DNA of 64,000 nucleotides from Dugong dugon (Eukaryota > Chordata > Mammalia > Sirenia > Dugongidae), in assembly GCA_030035585.1 (NCBI GenBank), contig CM057461.1, positions 166,543,624-166,607,623 of the forward strand, read 5' to 3'. The position numbers and the translations under genes were made by a program. Of the stretch, positions 1-10,290 are shown piece by piece (the stretch's first letter is position 1; each line of letters starts with the position of its first letter). A model generated the notes under the pieces. That model saw nothing but the letters and a program-made list of their open reading frames with translations. It did no database searches and was not told the origin of the DNA.

Positions 1-680
1 CGGAACTGTTGGTATGGTAGCCAGGCACCCTCTAGTTCTTCTGGTCTCAAGGTAGGTGACGCTGTTGTTCATGTAGACTCTTGGTTCTGTACACTAGTTT
101 TTTCTTTGAGTCTTTGGCTTTCTTCTTTCTTTTTCACTCTGGATGAGTAGAGACCAATAATTCAATGGTTGCTTCCAAGCTTTTAAGACCCCAGATGCTA
201 CTCACCAAACTAGAATGTAGAGCGTTGTCTCTATGGACTATATTATGCCAATTGTTTCATTTGCCCCAGGAGACTATGGTCCTAAGTCCTCAAACCCATT
301 AGCCCAATCCCGTGAGCTCAAACCCATTAGCCCAATCCTGTGAGGTGTTTGGTTGTGTCTAGGAATTATCCAGAACTGTGCCCCTTATAAGCTTCATTTT
401 ATACTTGAAAATATATACAGCGCATATAAACATGTATATACACATGGCTATAGTTATTCATATATGCCTTCCTGTACATATTTATGTGTAATTATATATC
501 TATCTAACCAAACACATATTTTCTAGTTATTACTGTTGTTGTAAAACTGTATATCCCTCAGTGATTTTTTTTTTTTACACATTTCCACATAAATTGTTCC
601 TTGACATAAGTCACATTTAATCACAGTTTGTCGGAGTTCTCTTTAATTGTGTCTATACCCTTCTATTTGTGCTCAAACAC
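1..680 (-). repeat. L1 LINE 3'UTR, old copy, enters from left edge
   Basis: The first ~390 bases match the elephant-type L1 3'UTR read on the minus strand. Landmarks are the 'gtagccaggcaccctctagttcttctggtctcaa' type block (start about 17), 'cttttaagaccccagatgctactcacc' at about 179 and the phrase 'agactatggtcc' near 272. The same landmarks recur at 3.7-4.8 kb and 43.4-44.2 kb. From 390 to 680 the AT-rich text resembles older L1 3'UTR, but less surely. There is no coding part. Confidence 0.75.
289..344. repeat. Tandem duplication, 2 x 28 bp
   Basis: Two adjacent 28-bp units (289-316 and 317-344), each starting ctcaaacccattag, differ at one base. They lie inside the L1 3'UTR and are absent from the other L1 3'UTR copies here, so this is a local slippage-type duplication after insertion. 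Confidence 0.9.
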
Positions 681-1055
681 TCGTCTTTACTATGGTTGTG
701 CTGTGTTCACTCCTTCCATGCTTGGATCTCCGGTGCATAGATTTACAAGTCTGTGTTCAGTTCTTTGAAAACAACTGGTCACTGTCTTTCCCACAGAATC
801 TAGAAAATGAGCACAGAAGAATTGCTTCATTTGACAAAAGAGCATTATCAGTATTTCCTGGCCTGAGGGTAGGAGACTGGCCCAGGTGACCCCCATGACA
901 TTCTCTGAGTTGAGGTACCAAATCTAGTTTGGAATCTTGTCCCTGAAGCAACTTCTGCACAGTCCTGCAAAGCAAATTGTCAAGGACAAAGGAACTAGTA
1001 GTCTCTGTTCAAAGAGCTAGGAGACCAGGTTCTGCTCTTGGCTCTGCACTAGGAA
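681..1055. other. Unique intergenic DNA
   Basis: No recognised repeat, gene or motif. The overlapping short ORFs on both strands have no family resemblance. Confidence 0.5.
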
Positions 1056-1254
1056 ATTTACAGTTGCCTGAGTTAACTCAACTCATGGCAACCCTATGTG
1101 TGTTACAATACAACTGTGCTGCATAAGGCTTTCAACGGCTGATTTTTTAGAAGATCACCAGGCCTTTCTTCCAAGACACCTCTGGGTGGACTTGAACCTC
1201 CAACCTTCTGGTTAGTAGCTTAACGTATTAACCATTGCACCACCCAGGAATCCC
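1056..1254 (-). repeat. AfroSINE (variant with longer middle)
   Basis: Minus-strand tRNA-derived SINE of the afrotherian type. From right to left it shows the head (complement of gGATTCCTGGGTGGTGCAATGG), the B-box region around 'gacttgaacctcc', and the 'aactcatggcaaccctatgtg' body end. This variant carries 'ggctgattttttagaagatcaccaggcc', which other copies here lack. It is well diverged; no clear target-site duplication was seen. Confidence 0.85.
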
Positions 1255-1658
1255 ATTTCTGGGTTAGGTATTGTTTAATAATCACCCTGGTCTCTTTTCT
1301 GATTGCTCCAGCCCAGGCTGAACTCTCCATGTCTGGACTCATTATTGTGCAGTCTTGTAATGATGTCATTTGTTGTTGTTCAACTCTCCTTATTAAGTTT
1401 TCATGTATTGTTGTTACTGTCTCCCCCAAATAAATAATGAATTCCCTGAGGGCAAGTAGGATTTCTTTTACTTTATAGAGGCTGTACGGAGTTAAAGCAT
1501 GACCTCTGCAGTAAGAGCATCCGTGTTTCTCCTGCTCAATACTTATGTCTCAGTTTCCTCATCTGTAAAATGGAGTTGAGCATCCAATGAGTTAGAATAT
1601 ATAAAGTGCTTAGAATGGGCCTGCTTTGGGGTAAACACTATATTATGTAGTAATATAA

Positions 1659-1806
1659 GTAAACCAAACCCATTGCCATCGAGTCGGTTCTGACTTACAG
1701 TGACCCGATAGGACAGAGTAGAACTGTCCCATAGGGTTTCCAAGGAGCAGCTGGTGGATTCGAACTGTTGACCTCTTGGTTAGCAGCTGAGCTCTTAACC
1801 ACTGCA
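1659..1806 (-). repeat. AfroSINE, internally shortened
   Basis: The body 'ggacagagtagaactgtcccatagggtttcc' type sequence is joined directly to 'aaggagcagctggtgg', skipping the 'aatctttacggaagcagactgcc' middle. This short form recurs at 6108, 22736, 33433, 42151 and 47177, so it is a subfamily trait rather than a private deletion. Confidence 0.9.
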
Positions 1807-2197
1807 TTATATTACTATAGTATACTTTTTATCTTTTCTTGTTGATCCTTTATAGTACTTGGTACAGTTTTAGCTTTTCCCTGCTTGCCTTTCTCCCATT
1901 TCCCCTTCTGTAAATATTTGTTAGGCAAATAAGAGCCTTTGTAGTTAGATTGATACTGGCTAAAATGGAGATGTACATTAAGGCTAGGGATAGAATTCAC
2001 TGTATGCTCCGATTATTCTCCCTTTGCTCCTCCCATCTATTCTCTCTCTGCTCTGCTCTGTGCCTGGGGAAGCTGACCTGAAAGGACCACGTCACCTGCC
2101 TTCCCTGCCCTCTGAAAACCACCTGGGTTCAGCAATGGAAGGAATCAGCAGGAGCTGGATGAGTGAGAAGACAGAGTGATTGGTATTTCTTCCATCT
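1807..2197. other. Unique intergenic DNA
   Basis: AT-rich left half, then a purine- and pyrimidine-mixed right half. No repeat or gene recognised. The same holds for 1255-1658. Confidence 0.5.
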
Positions 2198-2208
2198 GTT
2201 CTGCTTCC

Positions 2209-2415
2209 AAGGGGCCCTGGAAGCACAGTGGTTAAGCGCTCAGCTGCTAACCGAAAGGTCAAGGGTTTGAACCCACCAGCTGCTCTGTGGGAGAAAGATG
2301 TTGCAGTCTGTTTCTGTAAAGATTTACAGCCTTGGAAACCCCATAAGCAGTTCTACCTTGTCCTGCAGGGTTGCTATGAGTCAGAATTGACTCAAAGGCA
2401 GTAGATTTTGGTTTG
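2209..2415 (+). repeat. AfroSINE, full length, 11-bp TSD
   Basis: Complete long-form AfroSINE on the plus strand, from 'ggccctggaagcacagtgg' to the 'gattttggtttg' tail. It is flanked by perfect 11-bp target-site duplications gttctgcttcc at 2198-2208 and 2416-2426, so both ends are certain. Confidence 0.95.
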
Positions 2416-2426
2416 GTTCTGCTTCC

Positions 2427-3345
2427 GCACAGCATCCAGGGCAAGTGTTGTGTTCTTCCTTGACTACAGCTCTGGTTGGATGGTTCCTTCCCTGGTTTCC
2501 TGCTCTCACTGGGTTCTGGTCACGCTATTTTCTCCCCTTCTCCTTTAGCCCTAAGGGAAATGATGGATTTCTGCTGTTGCTGGTTTCTGGGAGTCTCAGC
2601 ATCCACTGCTTTCCCTTACCACTGTTCCCTCCTCTGTCAGTAGTCCCTTTATTCAAGTTTATTTATTCAGTTGAACTCTCTGAGATGACTTCTCCTTCCT
2701 ACTGGGATCCTGAATGCTACATCACATATCCTCAGAAATGTCTTAATATGTCCCCGGATTTTCATTTTCATCCCTGTGGCATAAAGGAATTTGTCAGACT
2801 CACTATCTTTAAGGTCCCTTCTAGGTCTGAAAGGCAACAAAGCTATCCTTAGCATTCAGAGTGACCCTGGTAAACTGCAAAGGTTTTCAGACATAAGCAA
2901 AACAAATTTCAATTAAAAACAAGTGTGGAGTAGTGCACTTGGGGAAAGAAAAAAGAATTAGAGAGATATCAGGTGACAAAAGCCTGGCTGTGCGTGAGTT
3001 CATTGGCAGAAGACCCAGGAACGAATAAGCAGTGCATGACGTTGCCAAAAGAATTGAGAAAATCTGGGGGGTATGAACAGCATGATACGTAGGAAGTGCA
3101 AGGCAATCTTCTGGAGATGCTTGTCACTGCTCACACCAGGCCTGGGTGCTGTGATCAGATTTGGCTCAGTAATTTAAAAGATGAGAGTTTAAGAGAAGAG
3201 AAACCCAAAGTTAGATTGGAATTGGAAAATGGCTTATGGGAAGGTCAATTTCTTCTATTCTTCCTCTCTTGGTTAAGAGCCTGAAGGTAGAATTAAGCAG
3301 CCATCTGCATTCATATGCTGGGGTGTCCTAAGACCCTGTGGTCTG
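2427..3345. other. Unique intergenic DNA
   Basis: No repeat recognised. A 135-codon open frame at 2445-2852 has no domain, no conserved-looking start and no splice context that I can defend, so I do not call a gene. Confidence 0.5.
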
Positions 3346-3359
3346 GAAACGAACTGCTG

Positions 3360-3598
3360 TTGTTAGGTGCCATCGAGAGCGGGTTCCGACTCATAGCAAC
3401 CGTACGTACAACAGAACAAAACACTGCCCAGTCCTGCACTATCCTCATGATCGTTGTTATGCTTGAGCCCATAGTTGCAGCCACTGTATCCATCCGTCTC
3501 ATTGAGGGTCTTCCTCTTTTTCGCTGACCCTCTACTTTATCAAGCATGATGTCCTTCTCCAGGATTGATCCCTCCTGATAACATGTCCACAGCTTTCA
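3360..3598 (-). repeat. RTE-clade LINE, 5'-truncated 3' end
   Basis: Minus-strand 3' terminus of the afrotherian RTE (BovB-like) LINE: tail side 'ttgttaggtgccatcgag', then 'cattgagggtcttcctcttttt', ending at 'ctgataacatgtcc'. Flanking imperfect 14-bp TSDs gaaacgaactgctg (3346-3359) and gaaatgaactactg (3599-3612) show a 239-bp 5'-truncated insertion. Confidence 0.92.
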
Positions 3599-3699
3599 GA
3601 AATGAACTACTGTACAGTGAAGCCTATGAGAGCCAGAACTGGACGGGACTATCCTGTTTTTCTGGGTCTCGCAAGTTTTCCGCCTTTGACAGGGTGCAG

Positions 3700-4803
3700 T
3701 TTTACTACTTTTTGTGTGTGTGTGTGCTTTAGGTTAGAGTTTATAGCTCAAGTTAATTTCTCATTCAACAATTTATACGCGTATTGTTTTGTGACATCAG
3801 TTGCAAACCCCACAATGTGACAGCATGCTCCCTCTTTCCACCCCTGGTTCCCTGTGTCCATTCATCCAGTTCCTGTCCCTTCCTGCCTTCTTGTCCTGCT
3901 TTTGGACAGGAGCTACACATTTGGTCTCGTATATTTAATTGAACTAAGTAACATGTTCCTTACATGTGTTATTTTTTTGTTTTATATGTCTGTCTAATCT
4001 TTGAAAAGTGAGCTTCGGGAATGGTTTTAGTTCTGGGTTAGCAGAGTGTCTGGGGGCCATAGTTTCAGGGGCCATAGTTTTGGTGGTTCCTCCAGTCTCT
4101 GTCAGACCAGTAAGTCTGGTCTTTTTTCATGAGTTTGAATTCGGCTCTACATTTTTCTCCCACTCTGTCCTGGACTCTCTGTTGTGATCCCTGTCAGGGC
4201 AGTTGTTGGTAGTAGCCGGGCACCGTCTAATTCTTCTGGTCTCAGGCTGGTGGAGTCTCTGGTTCATGTGGTCCTTTAGTCCTTTGGGCTAATATTTTCC
4301 TTGTATGTTTGGTTTTATACATTCTTCTTTGCTCCGGGTGGAATGGGATCAATAGATGTATCTTGGCCGTTCACAAGCTTTTAAGACCCCAGATGCTGCT
4401 CACCAAAGTGGGATGTAGAACATTTTCTTTATGAACTATGTTATGACAATTGACCTAGACGTCCCCTGAGACTATGGTCTCCAGGCCCCAGCCCCAGATA
4501 CTCGGTCCCTCAAAGTGTTTGAGTATGTCTAGAAAACTTCTATGCTTTTGCTTTGGTCCAGTTGTGCTGACTTCCCCTATATTGTGTGTTGTCCTTCCCT
4601 TCACTGAAGTTGACACTTGCCTGCTATCTAGTTAGTAATTTTCCCTCTCCTTCCCTCCCCACCTTTGTAGCCATCAAAGAATGCTTTTTTCTGTGTGTAA
4701 ACCTTTTCATGAATTCTCATAATAATGGTCTCAGACAATATTTGTCCTTTCTTATCACTTTATTATTGCTTTCTATTAGTGGAAATTATTTGAGTTTTCC
4801 TCC
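3700..4803 (-). repeat. L1 LINE 3'UTR, minus strand
   Basis: Elephant-type L1 3'UTR with 'gtctgggggccatagttt', 'cttttaagaccccagatgctgctcacc', 'gactatggtctccaggcc' and then 'ctatattgtgtgttgtccttcccttcac' blocks. The 16-bp phrase around 4052-4080 (ggggccatagttt) is locally doubled. ORF2 is absent. The right end abuts an LTR at 4804. Confidence 0.88.
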
Positions 4804-5315
4804 TATCATGGATTGAATTGTGTCCCCCAAAAATATATGTCAACTTGGCTAGTCCATGATTCCCAATATTGTGTGAATTGTCCACTATTTTGTCATCTGA
4901 TATGATTTTCCTATGTGTTGTAAATCCTATCTCCATGATGTGATGAGACGGGATTAGCAGCAATTATGTAGACTCGATCTACAAGATTAATCTACAATTT
5001 AAGCCAATCTCCTGTGAGATGTAAAAGAGAGAAGCAAGCAGAGAGATGGGGGACCTCATGCCACCTAGAAAGCAGTGCCATGAGCCTAGAGCGTCCTTTG
5101 GACCCAGGGTTCCTGCTCAGAAAAGCTCCTAGACCAGGAAAAGATTGATAACAAGGACCTTCCTCCAGAGCCCACAGAGTGAGAAAGCCTTTCCCAGGAG
5201 CTGGCACCCTGAATTTGAACTTTTAGCCTGCAAGATTGTGAAAGAAAAAATTTCTCTTTATTAAAGCCACCCACTTGTGGTATTTCTGTTATAGCAGCAG
5301 TAGGTAACTAAAACA
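4804..5315 (+). repeat. Solo LTR, MaLR-like (MLT1/MST type), fossil
   Basis: Old ERVL-MaLR-like LTR of ~512 bp in an afrotherian-specific form. It opens TaTCATGGattgaattgtgtcccc, carries AATAAA-like sequence near 'ctctttattaaagcc' and closes 'aggtaactaaaaca'. The flanks cctcc (4799-4803) and ccttc (5316-5320) fit the 5-bp duplication of ERVL elements. There is no internal region, so it is a solo LTR. Sister copies lie at 17630, 29882 and 50596. Confidence 0.82.
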
Positions 5316-5913
5316 CCTTCTCTGTCAGGTTTACCACCTTACACAGGTTCTGGCTTTCACAAGTTTTACTGTACATTGAGCAAGCTGCATCTTAGTTAAC
5401 TGTGAGTGGAATCCTGGACATGAATAACAATGATCAGTCATTTGTATGTTCTTAATGAGTTTGTCATTGGTCTTGAGAGGTTTTGAAAACATGTTCTTTC
5501 TCTCTTCCCACTTTACCACTGTGATGGCCTGGGCACTGAACAGTGACTGGTTTTCATTGAATAATGTCTTTAGTGGAATCAGTGCTTGGTTGAATATGAA
5601 AATGGTGACTAAGATTATTGTTCAATGAACTTAAGATCACTACAGGGAAAAACCCTCAAAGGATTGTCGGGCATTTACTTATTAGGTATGGACCTGCAGC
5701 CTTCTTCCCAGGAAATGATAGAAGACTAAGCTGTAGTCTGGAATTCTCTATTTTTTAAGAACAAATCTCAAGCACAAAAGTCACGAAAGGAGACCCTCAA
5801 GTGGCTGAAAGCAGACCTGGTTTGTGGTCCATGACAGAGGAGGGAGTTGAGTTGAGAGGGGAGTGGGCAGAAATTCACATGCTTCTTTGATTTGAGGAGG
5901 AATAGATGTCATC
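5316..5913. other. Unique intergenic DNA
   Basis: No repeat or gene recognised up to the duplicated block beginning at 5914. Confidence 0.5.
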
Positions 5914-6162
5914 CACAGAAGGACAATATAAGGTTGTGTCTACATGTTTCCAAAAAATTGGACCCAGACCAGTTAGAGATGACCCTCAGATAGGTCTATT
6001 CCACATTTTGATGTTACACTCTTTCAATTCCTTTTGGGTGGTAAAGGCCTGAGGCATTGCTTAGTATTTCTAAAGCATGTCTTTAAAAGTTGCCATCTTG
6101 ATTTCATAGAAGCCCTGGTGGCACAGTAGTTAAATATTAGGCTGCTAACAGAAATGTCTGCA
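5914..6162 (+). repeat. Duplicated block A (source copy)
   Basis: These 249 bases recur without indels at 8894-9142 with 8 mismatches by my count (~3.2%). The block runs from 'cacagaaggacaat' through unique DNA into the first 55 bases of the AfroSINE at 6108. That SINE is complete with both TSDs here but cut short in the other copy, so this copy is the likely source. Confidence 0.93.
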
Positions 6163-6271
6163 GTTGGAATCTACCAGCCACTCCTTGGAAACCCTATGGG
6201 GCAGTTCTACTCTGTCCTATAGGGTCCCTATGAGTTGGAATCAACTCGATGGCAAAGGGTTTGGTTTTTTT
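6108..6271 (+). repeat. AfroSINE, short form, 13-bp TSD
   Basis: Short-form AfroSINE on the plus strand. TSDs are atcttgatttcat (6095-6107) and atcttggtttcat (6272-6284), with one mismatch. Its first 55 bases are part of duplicated block A. Confidence 0.95.
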
Positions 6272-6284
6272 ATCTTGGTTTCAT

Positions 6285-8893
6285 AATTGGTTCACAGAGA
6301 GAAACTGGGAAAGTAACAGGTCTCTAGAGAGGAAAGACTGCTGGAAAACAAGTAAAGACAACCAGCTCTGAGTCCTAGTCCCATCACTCATTAGCTGCCA
6401 GTCTCATGAAAGTCATTTAGCTTCTCTGGGCCCAAATTTTCTCAATACCTTCCACTTGAGGAACACAATTCAGTTTCAGAAACATTTTAATGCATATCGC
6501 TGTGGCTCTTTTGACCATCATAGCTGCCCTAAGAAGACAGGTATTATCAGTCATAATTTATAGTCCAGAAGGTCAAGGTTTAGGGATCTTGAATAATTTA
6601 GTAAGAAATAGACTCATATTAGGCCCCGACTTTCTTATAGGGTGTTTTTACTTGTTCAGCCTATTTTCAACTTCCTTTTATTGTGGTAATATCTCTGTGG
6701 ATTACTTGATAAGGGGCACAAGTGTTGGTATACTTACTGTCTTATAAGTTTTGAAATGAACAAGTAATACTTATCCAACATAGGTTGTATTCCTAGGTCC
6801 TTCTTGCTAGAACATTAATTTTTATTATTCAACAAAGTACAAGTCATTTGATTTTTTAATAGGCTCCTTTCTCTCCCCCTTCCCTGCCTAAACCTAAGAG
6901 CTTTGCTATCTGGAAAGACTCAATACATAAGCTCCACATCAAATAAGACTCAAGACGATACACTTGGAACAGTCAGAATGGGTTTGGTGAGGTGTGCTAA
7001 TCAAGAGAGGAAAGGAGCACAATTCATTTCTGAATTGATTATCAAATTCTTCTTGTAAGTGACATGATTGAAACCACCAATTGGCTTTGCAACTTGCTGA
7101 GTCCATATTTCTTCATCTGTGAAAGCTCAGCAAATGAGCACTTCTCAGCAAAGAAAGAGGGTTTCGCCAGCAAGAAATTTGATGAGGTGTTGTACTCTGC
7201 GGCCAACCATATTTCAAGAGATCTCTTTCTGTTTCACCCATTGAATTACTTCATGATTGACAGGCAGCTTTTCTCATTACTCAGATTTTCCTTCCTGTTA
7301 TCACCTCAGCAAATCTGGTCACTAAAATCTTAAAAAAAAAAAAAAATACAGTAATGGAATCATTGAATAATAGAGGTTGGTGGGACTCTAGAGGCCATTT
7401 AGTTAAAAAGTTCCTTCTCCCAGGAGTAGCCAACCAACTTTTCCTTGTTTACCTCTTATGTGTGGAACCAACAAATTTCCTCTTTCCTCTTTGATGAAAT
7501 GTTTCATCAGGAAATCAGGAAGTTCTCTCTGATTGCTTTCCATCCTGTCATCCAAAATCTTAGGCTTCCTGTCTTACAAAATGATGTCTTGAATCAGATG
7601 CTGTTGATATAATACAAAATTAGGATACCAGAAAAAGTCTTTTTTTTTTTTTTTGAGTGGGAGGATTTGTTTTGCCATTTTGCAGAAGCTCCTCTGTCTC
7701 CCACAAGGAGAAGGACATCTTGTGGAGATCTATCAATGTTTGATTAATGATAAATTGAAACTTGTTCACTTAGCTCAATCCAGAGCTGTTCTATTGCTCT
7801 TTTGGTAACTACAGCTTCTTTAAAGATGTTCTGAGGAATACAATGCGTTTGATATTTGTGTAAGGGGCAAAAAGAGTTAAGACCTAAATCTATGTATGCT
7901 TTTTTTTTTCTTTTTCTTCTGGGTGTGTTTTCTTCCTTCCAGGTATAAGTCTGTTTCAGACACACACTTCCAATGACAGAACAGCTACAGCTATATGAAT
8001 AAACACATTGTCCAGTTGAGAGAACACCATCCAGACTGCTGAAAATAGAGCCAAGTTAAACAACAGGTGTATGGAACCAGTAGAGTGGCATTTTGCCACT
8101 TAATAAATTACAAGAAACAGATGTGAAGTTTTTTTTTTTTTTTTAAGGACACAGACCAAGCTTGACCCATTTATCAAGCACTTAAGCTCTTATTTGCAAA
8201 AGGACTTCAGATACATGATTTAGAGAGAAACCACTAATTATGCCTATGGTTTTGATGACCCTGTCTTGTGATTTGATGGCTTTTCTCATTCAGAGACCCA
8301 CTTATTTTGGGAGATAGTTAATGCTTTTGTTGGGCTGGGGTTGAGGACAAGGGGAATATATTTGGCATCCACTTATTGTCACCATAACTTCATTCACCTC
8401 ACGTGGAATTTACTAACCATTTTCTTAGAACCTGGTAGAGCAGGAGTTATTGCACATTAGAGAAGATTAATAATAATAAGTTTCCTAAGTTCAAGGTCTA
8501 TGCTTTATATTTCTGCTGTATCTCCTATAGTATCTTGCACAGTGCTAGGTATTACAAGCATTAATAAGAACTTGTTGCACTAACATATTGCTGGTAACAT
8601 TTCTCCCTTAAGAAGCTTGCACAGAATCTGATCATCTACCACCACATAGCCATTAAGTAACGACAGGTTTTGGACTGGGTAGGGTAGATGAGAAGCAAAG
8701 GCATGAGATTTTGCAAGGAAGAAGAAAAGAACTGAGATGGAGCTGGTGGGGTAAGGAATGTTGAAGGGACTAAGCAAGGGGAGATCATTTGGTAGTTCAT
8801 GGCTGCTTAAGAAGAGGGTCAAATGAAGTAAATGTTTATGACCCAGAAACACTATATTTAGTCTAATTCCAGAGCTATAAAGTATCCTGATTT
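6285..8893. other. Unique intergenic DNA, 2.6 kb
   Basis: Largely without repeats that I recognise, apart from A/T homopolymers (7332-7346, 7639-7655, 8129-8144). A weak MIR-like phrase lies near 6390-6440. Open frames at 7064-7333 (+) and 8580-8933 (-) have no recognisable family. Confidence 0.5.
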
Positions 8894-9371
8894 CACAGAA
8901 GGACAATGTAAGGTTGTGTCTACATGTTTCCAAAAAATTGGACCCAGAGCAGTTAGGGATGACCCTCAGATAGGTCTATTCCACATTTTGATGTTACACT
9001 CTTTCAATTCCTTTTGGGTGGTAAAGGCCTGAGGCATTGCTTAGTATCTCTAAAGCATGTCTTTAAAAGTTGCCACCTTGGTTTCATAGAAGCCCTGGTG
9101 GCACAGTAGTTAAATGTTAGGCTGCTAACCGAAATGTCTGCATTGACTGCTTGAGAAGAAGTGAAAGAAGATAATACTGGGAATGAAAATTGAGTGATTC
9201 TTTCAAAATATCATCCCTCAATATCCCTATGGATCTAAACGTATATACTCATCAGAATGCCAGCAAGGGAAGGGGATGAAGGAGATAGGAAGAAAGGAGA
9301 AACCAACTAATACGTGATTTGAGACATGGCTGTGCATTCTCAATTGTTCCTCTTTATAATTGGATAGAAAC
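8894..9371 (+). repeat. Chimeric templated insertion (block A + filler + block B)
   Basis: Positions 8894-9142 copy block A (5914-6162). Positions 9153-9371 copy block B (12850-13068) with 14 mismatches in 219 bp and no indels. Between them, 9141-9154 reads cattgactgcttga, identical to 9874-9887 and overlapping both blocks by two bases. All pieces keep the same orientation. There is no poly(A) and no flanking duplication. This looks like replication template switching rather than retrotransposition. Confidence 0.9.
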
Positions 9372-10119
9372 TTTAGGGGATCCCTTCAATGTCCTACCAG
9401 CCATACTTGAGTTAGAAAAACCTTGATTCTGTAGTTTCTCTTCAGCTGTGATATCTGCCTCAGCTTTATAAATTTTCTGTTTATCTGAACAAATGCTTTT
9501 AACTGGGAATTATAGCCTCCTTGCTATAGAAATACACTGCTGGTCATAATCCTTGGTAGTCTGCCTTGTCTAAAATCCTAGTCTAAGAGGAAAGGGCAAA
9601 GGGAGAGAAGATGTTTTGAGCTTCTCTGGGACAGGGTCTACTAGCCAAGCTACACCTAAAAAATCTTCTTCGGCCACTTCCTCACTGGTTATGCATCTCA
9701 TTGGTTATGCATCTAGTGGAACAGTTGCCAGAAGTTTCTGCCTACTTGCAGAGTCAGCATTTTCTCCTGTTGCTGGTAGGTTGGCAGAGAGGTTTCTCGG
9801 ACTGAAAAAGTAAGGATGGCTTCTGGGTCAATGAGGCTAAGCTTAGATTCACTGGTGATGCCTGTGAGTTTCTCATTGACTGCTTGATGAAGAAATTATG
9901 TGAGATGTGACTCATAAAGGCCACCATGTTCAAGGATCATCAGGGGAAATGATGGTGAACTCACCACACTGTGAGAAAACTCAGGCAAAAAACATACGAT
10001 TAACCTACTGCTTCTAGGATAATCATGACACATCCATTAATAGTGGCATCTCTGTAATATTAGCAAGTTGAGGATGTGTGTGCGTTTTAGGAAAAAACTC
10101 TTCAGAGTCCTCAAGGGTA
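9372..10119. other. Unique intergenic DNA
   Basis: No repeat or gene recognised. It contains the 14-bp string at 9874-9887 shared with the chimeric insertion. Confidence 0.5.
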
Positions 10120-10290
10120 ATAATTGCAAACAGTACTTGCTATGCACCAAAAATTGTTTTAAACCCTTAAAATTGAATTATTCAGTTTTTCCTTTATAAG
10201 AACAGTACCTTCACTTGTAAAATGAGAAAACTGAGGCACAGAGTGGTCAGGTACTTTGTCCGTTATCAACTGGCTAATAAGTAGAGGTAC
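10120..10290 (-). repeat. MIR SINE
   Basis: Minus-strand MIR with 'cttgtaaaatgagaaaactgaggcacagagtggtc', the usual MIR core in antisense. Ancient and diverged. Confidence 0.7.

Noticed and set aside
1-700. Possible CTLA4 3'UTR at the left edge, expected upstream of ICOS.
   Set aside because: The sequence is L1 3'UTR; no CTLA4 coding or 3'UTR phrase recognised. CTLA4 is probably just outside the window.
8894-9371. Interpretation as a processed (spliced) retrocopy of a two-exon transcript.
   Set aside because: No AG acceptor before 12850, no poly(A), no TSD, and a 14-bp filler from a third place; template switching fits better.
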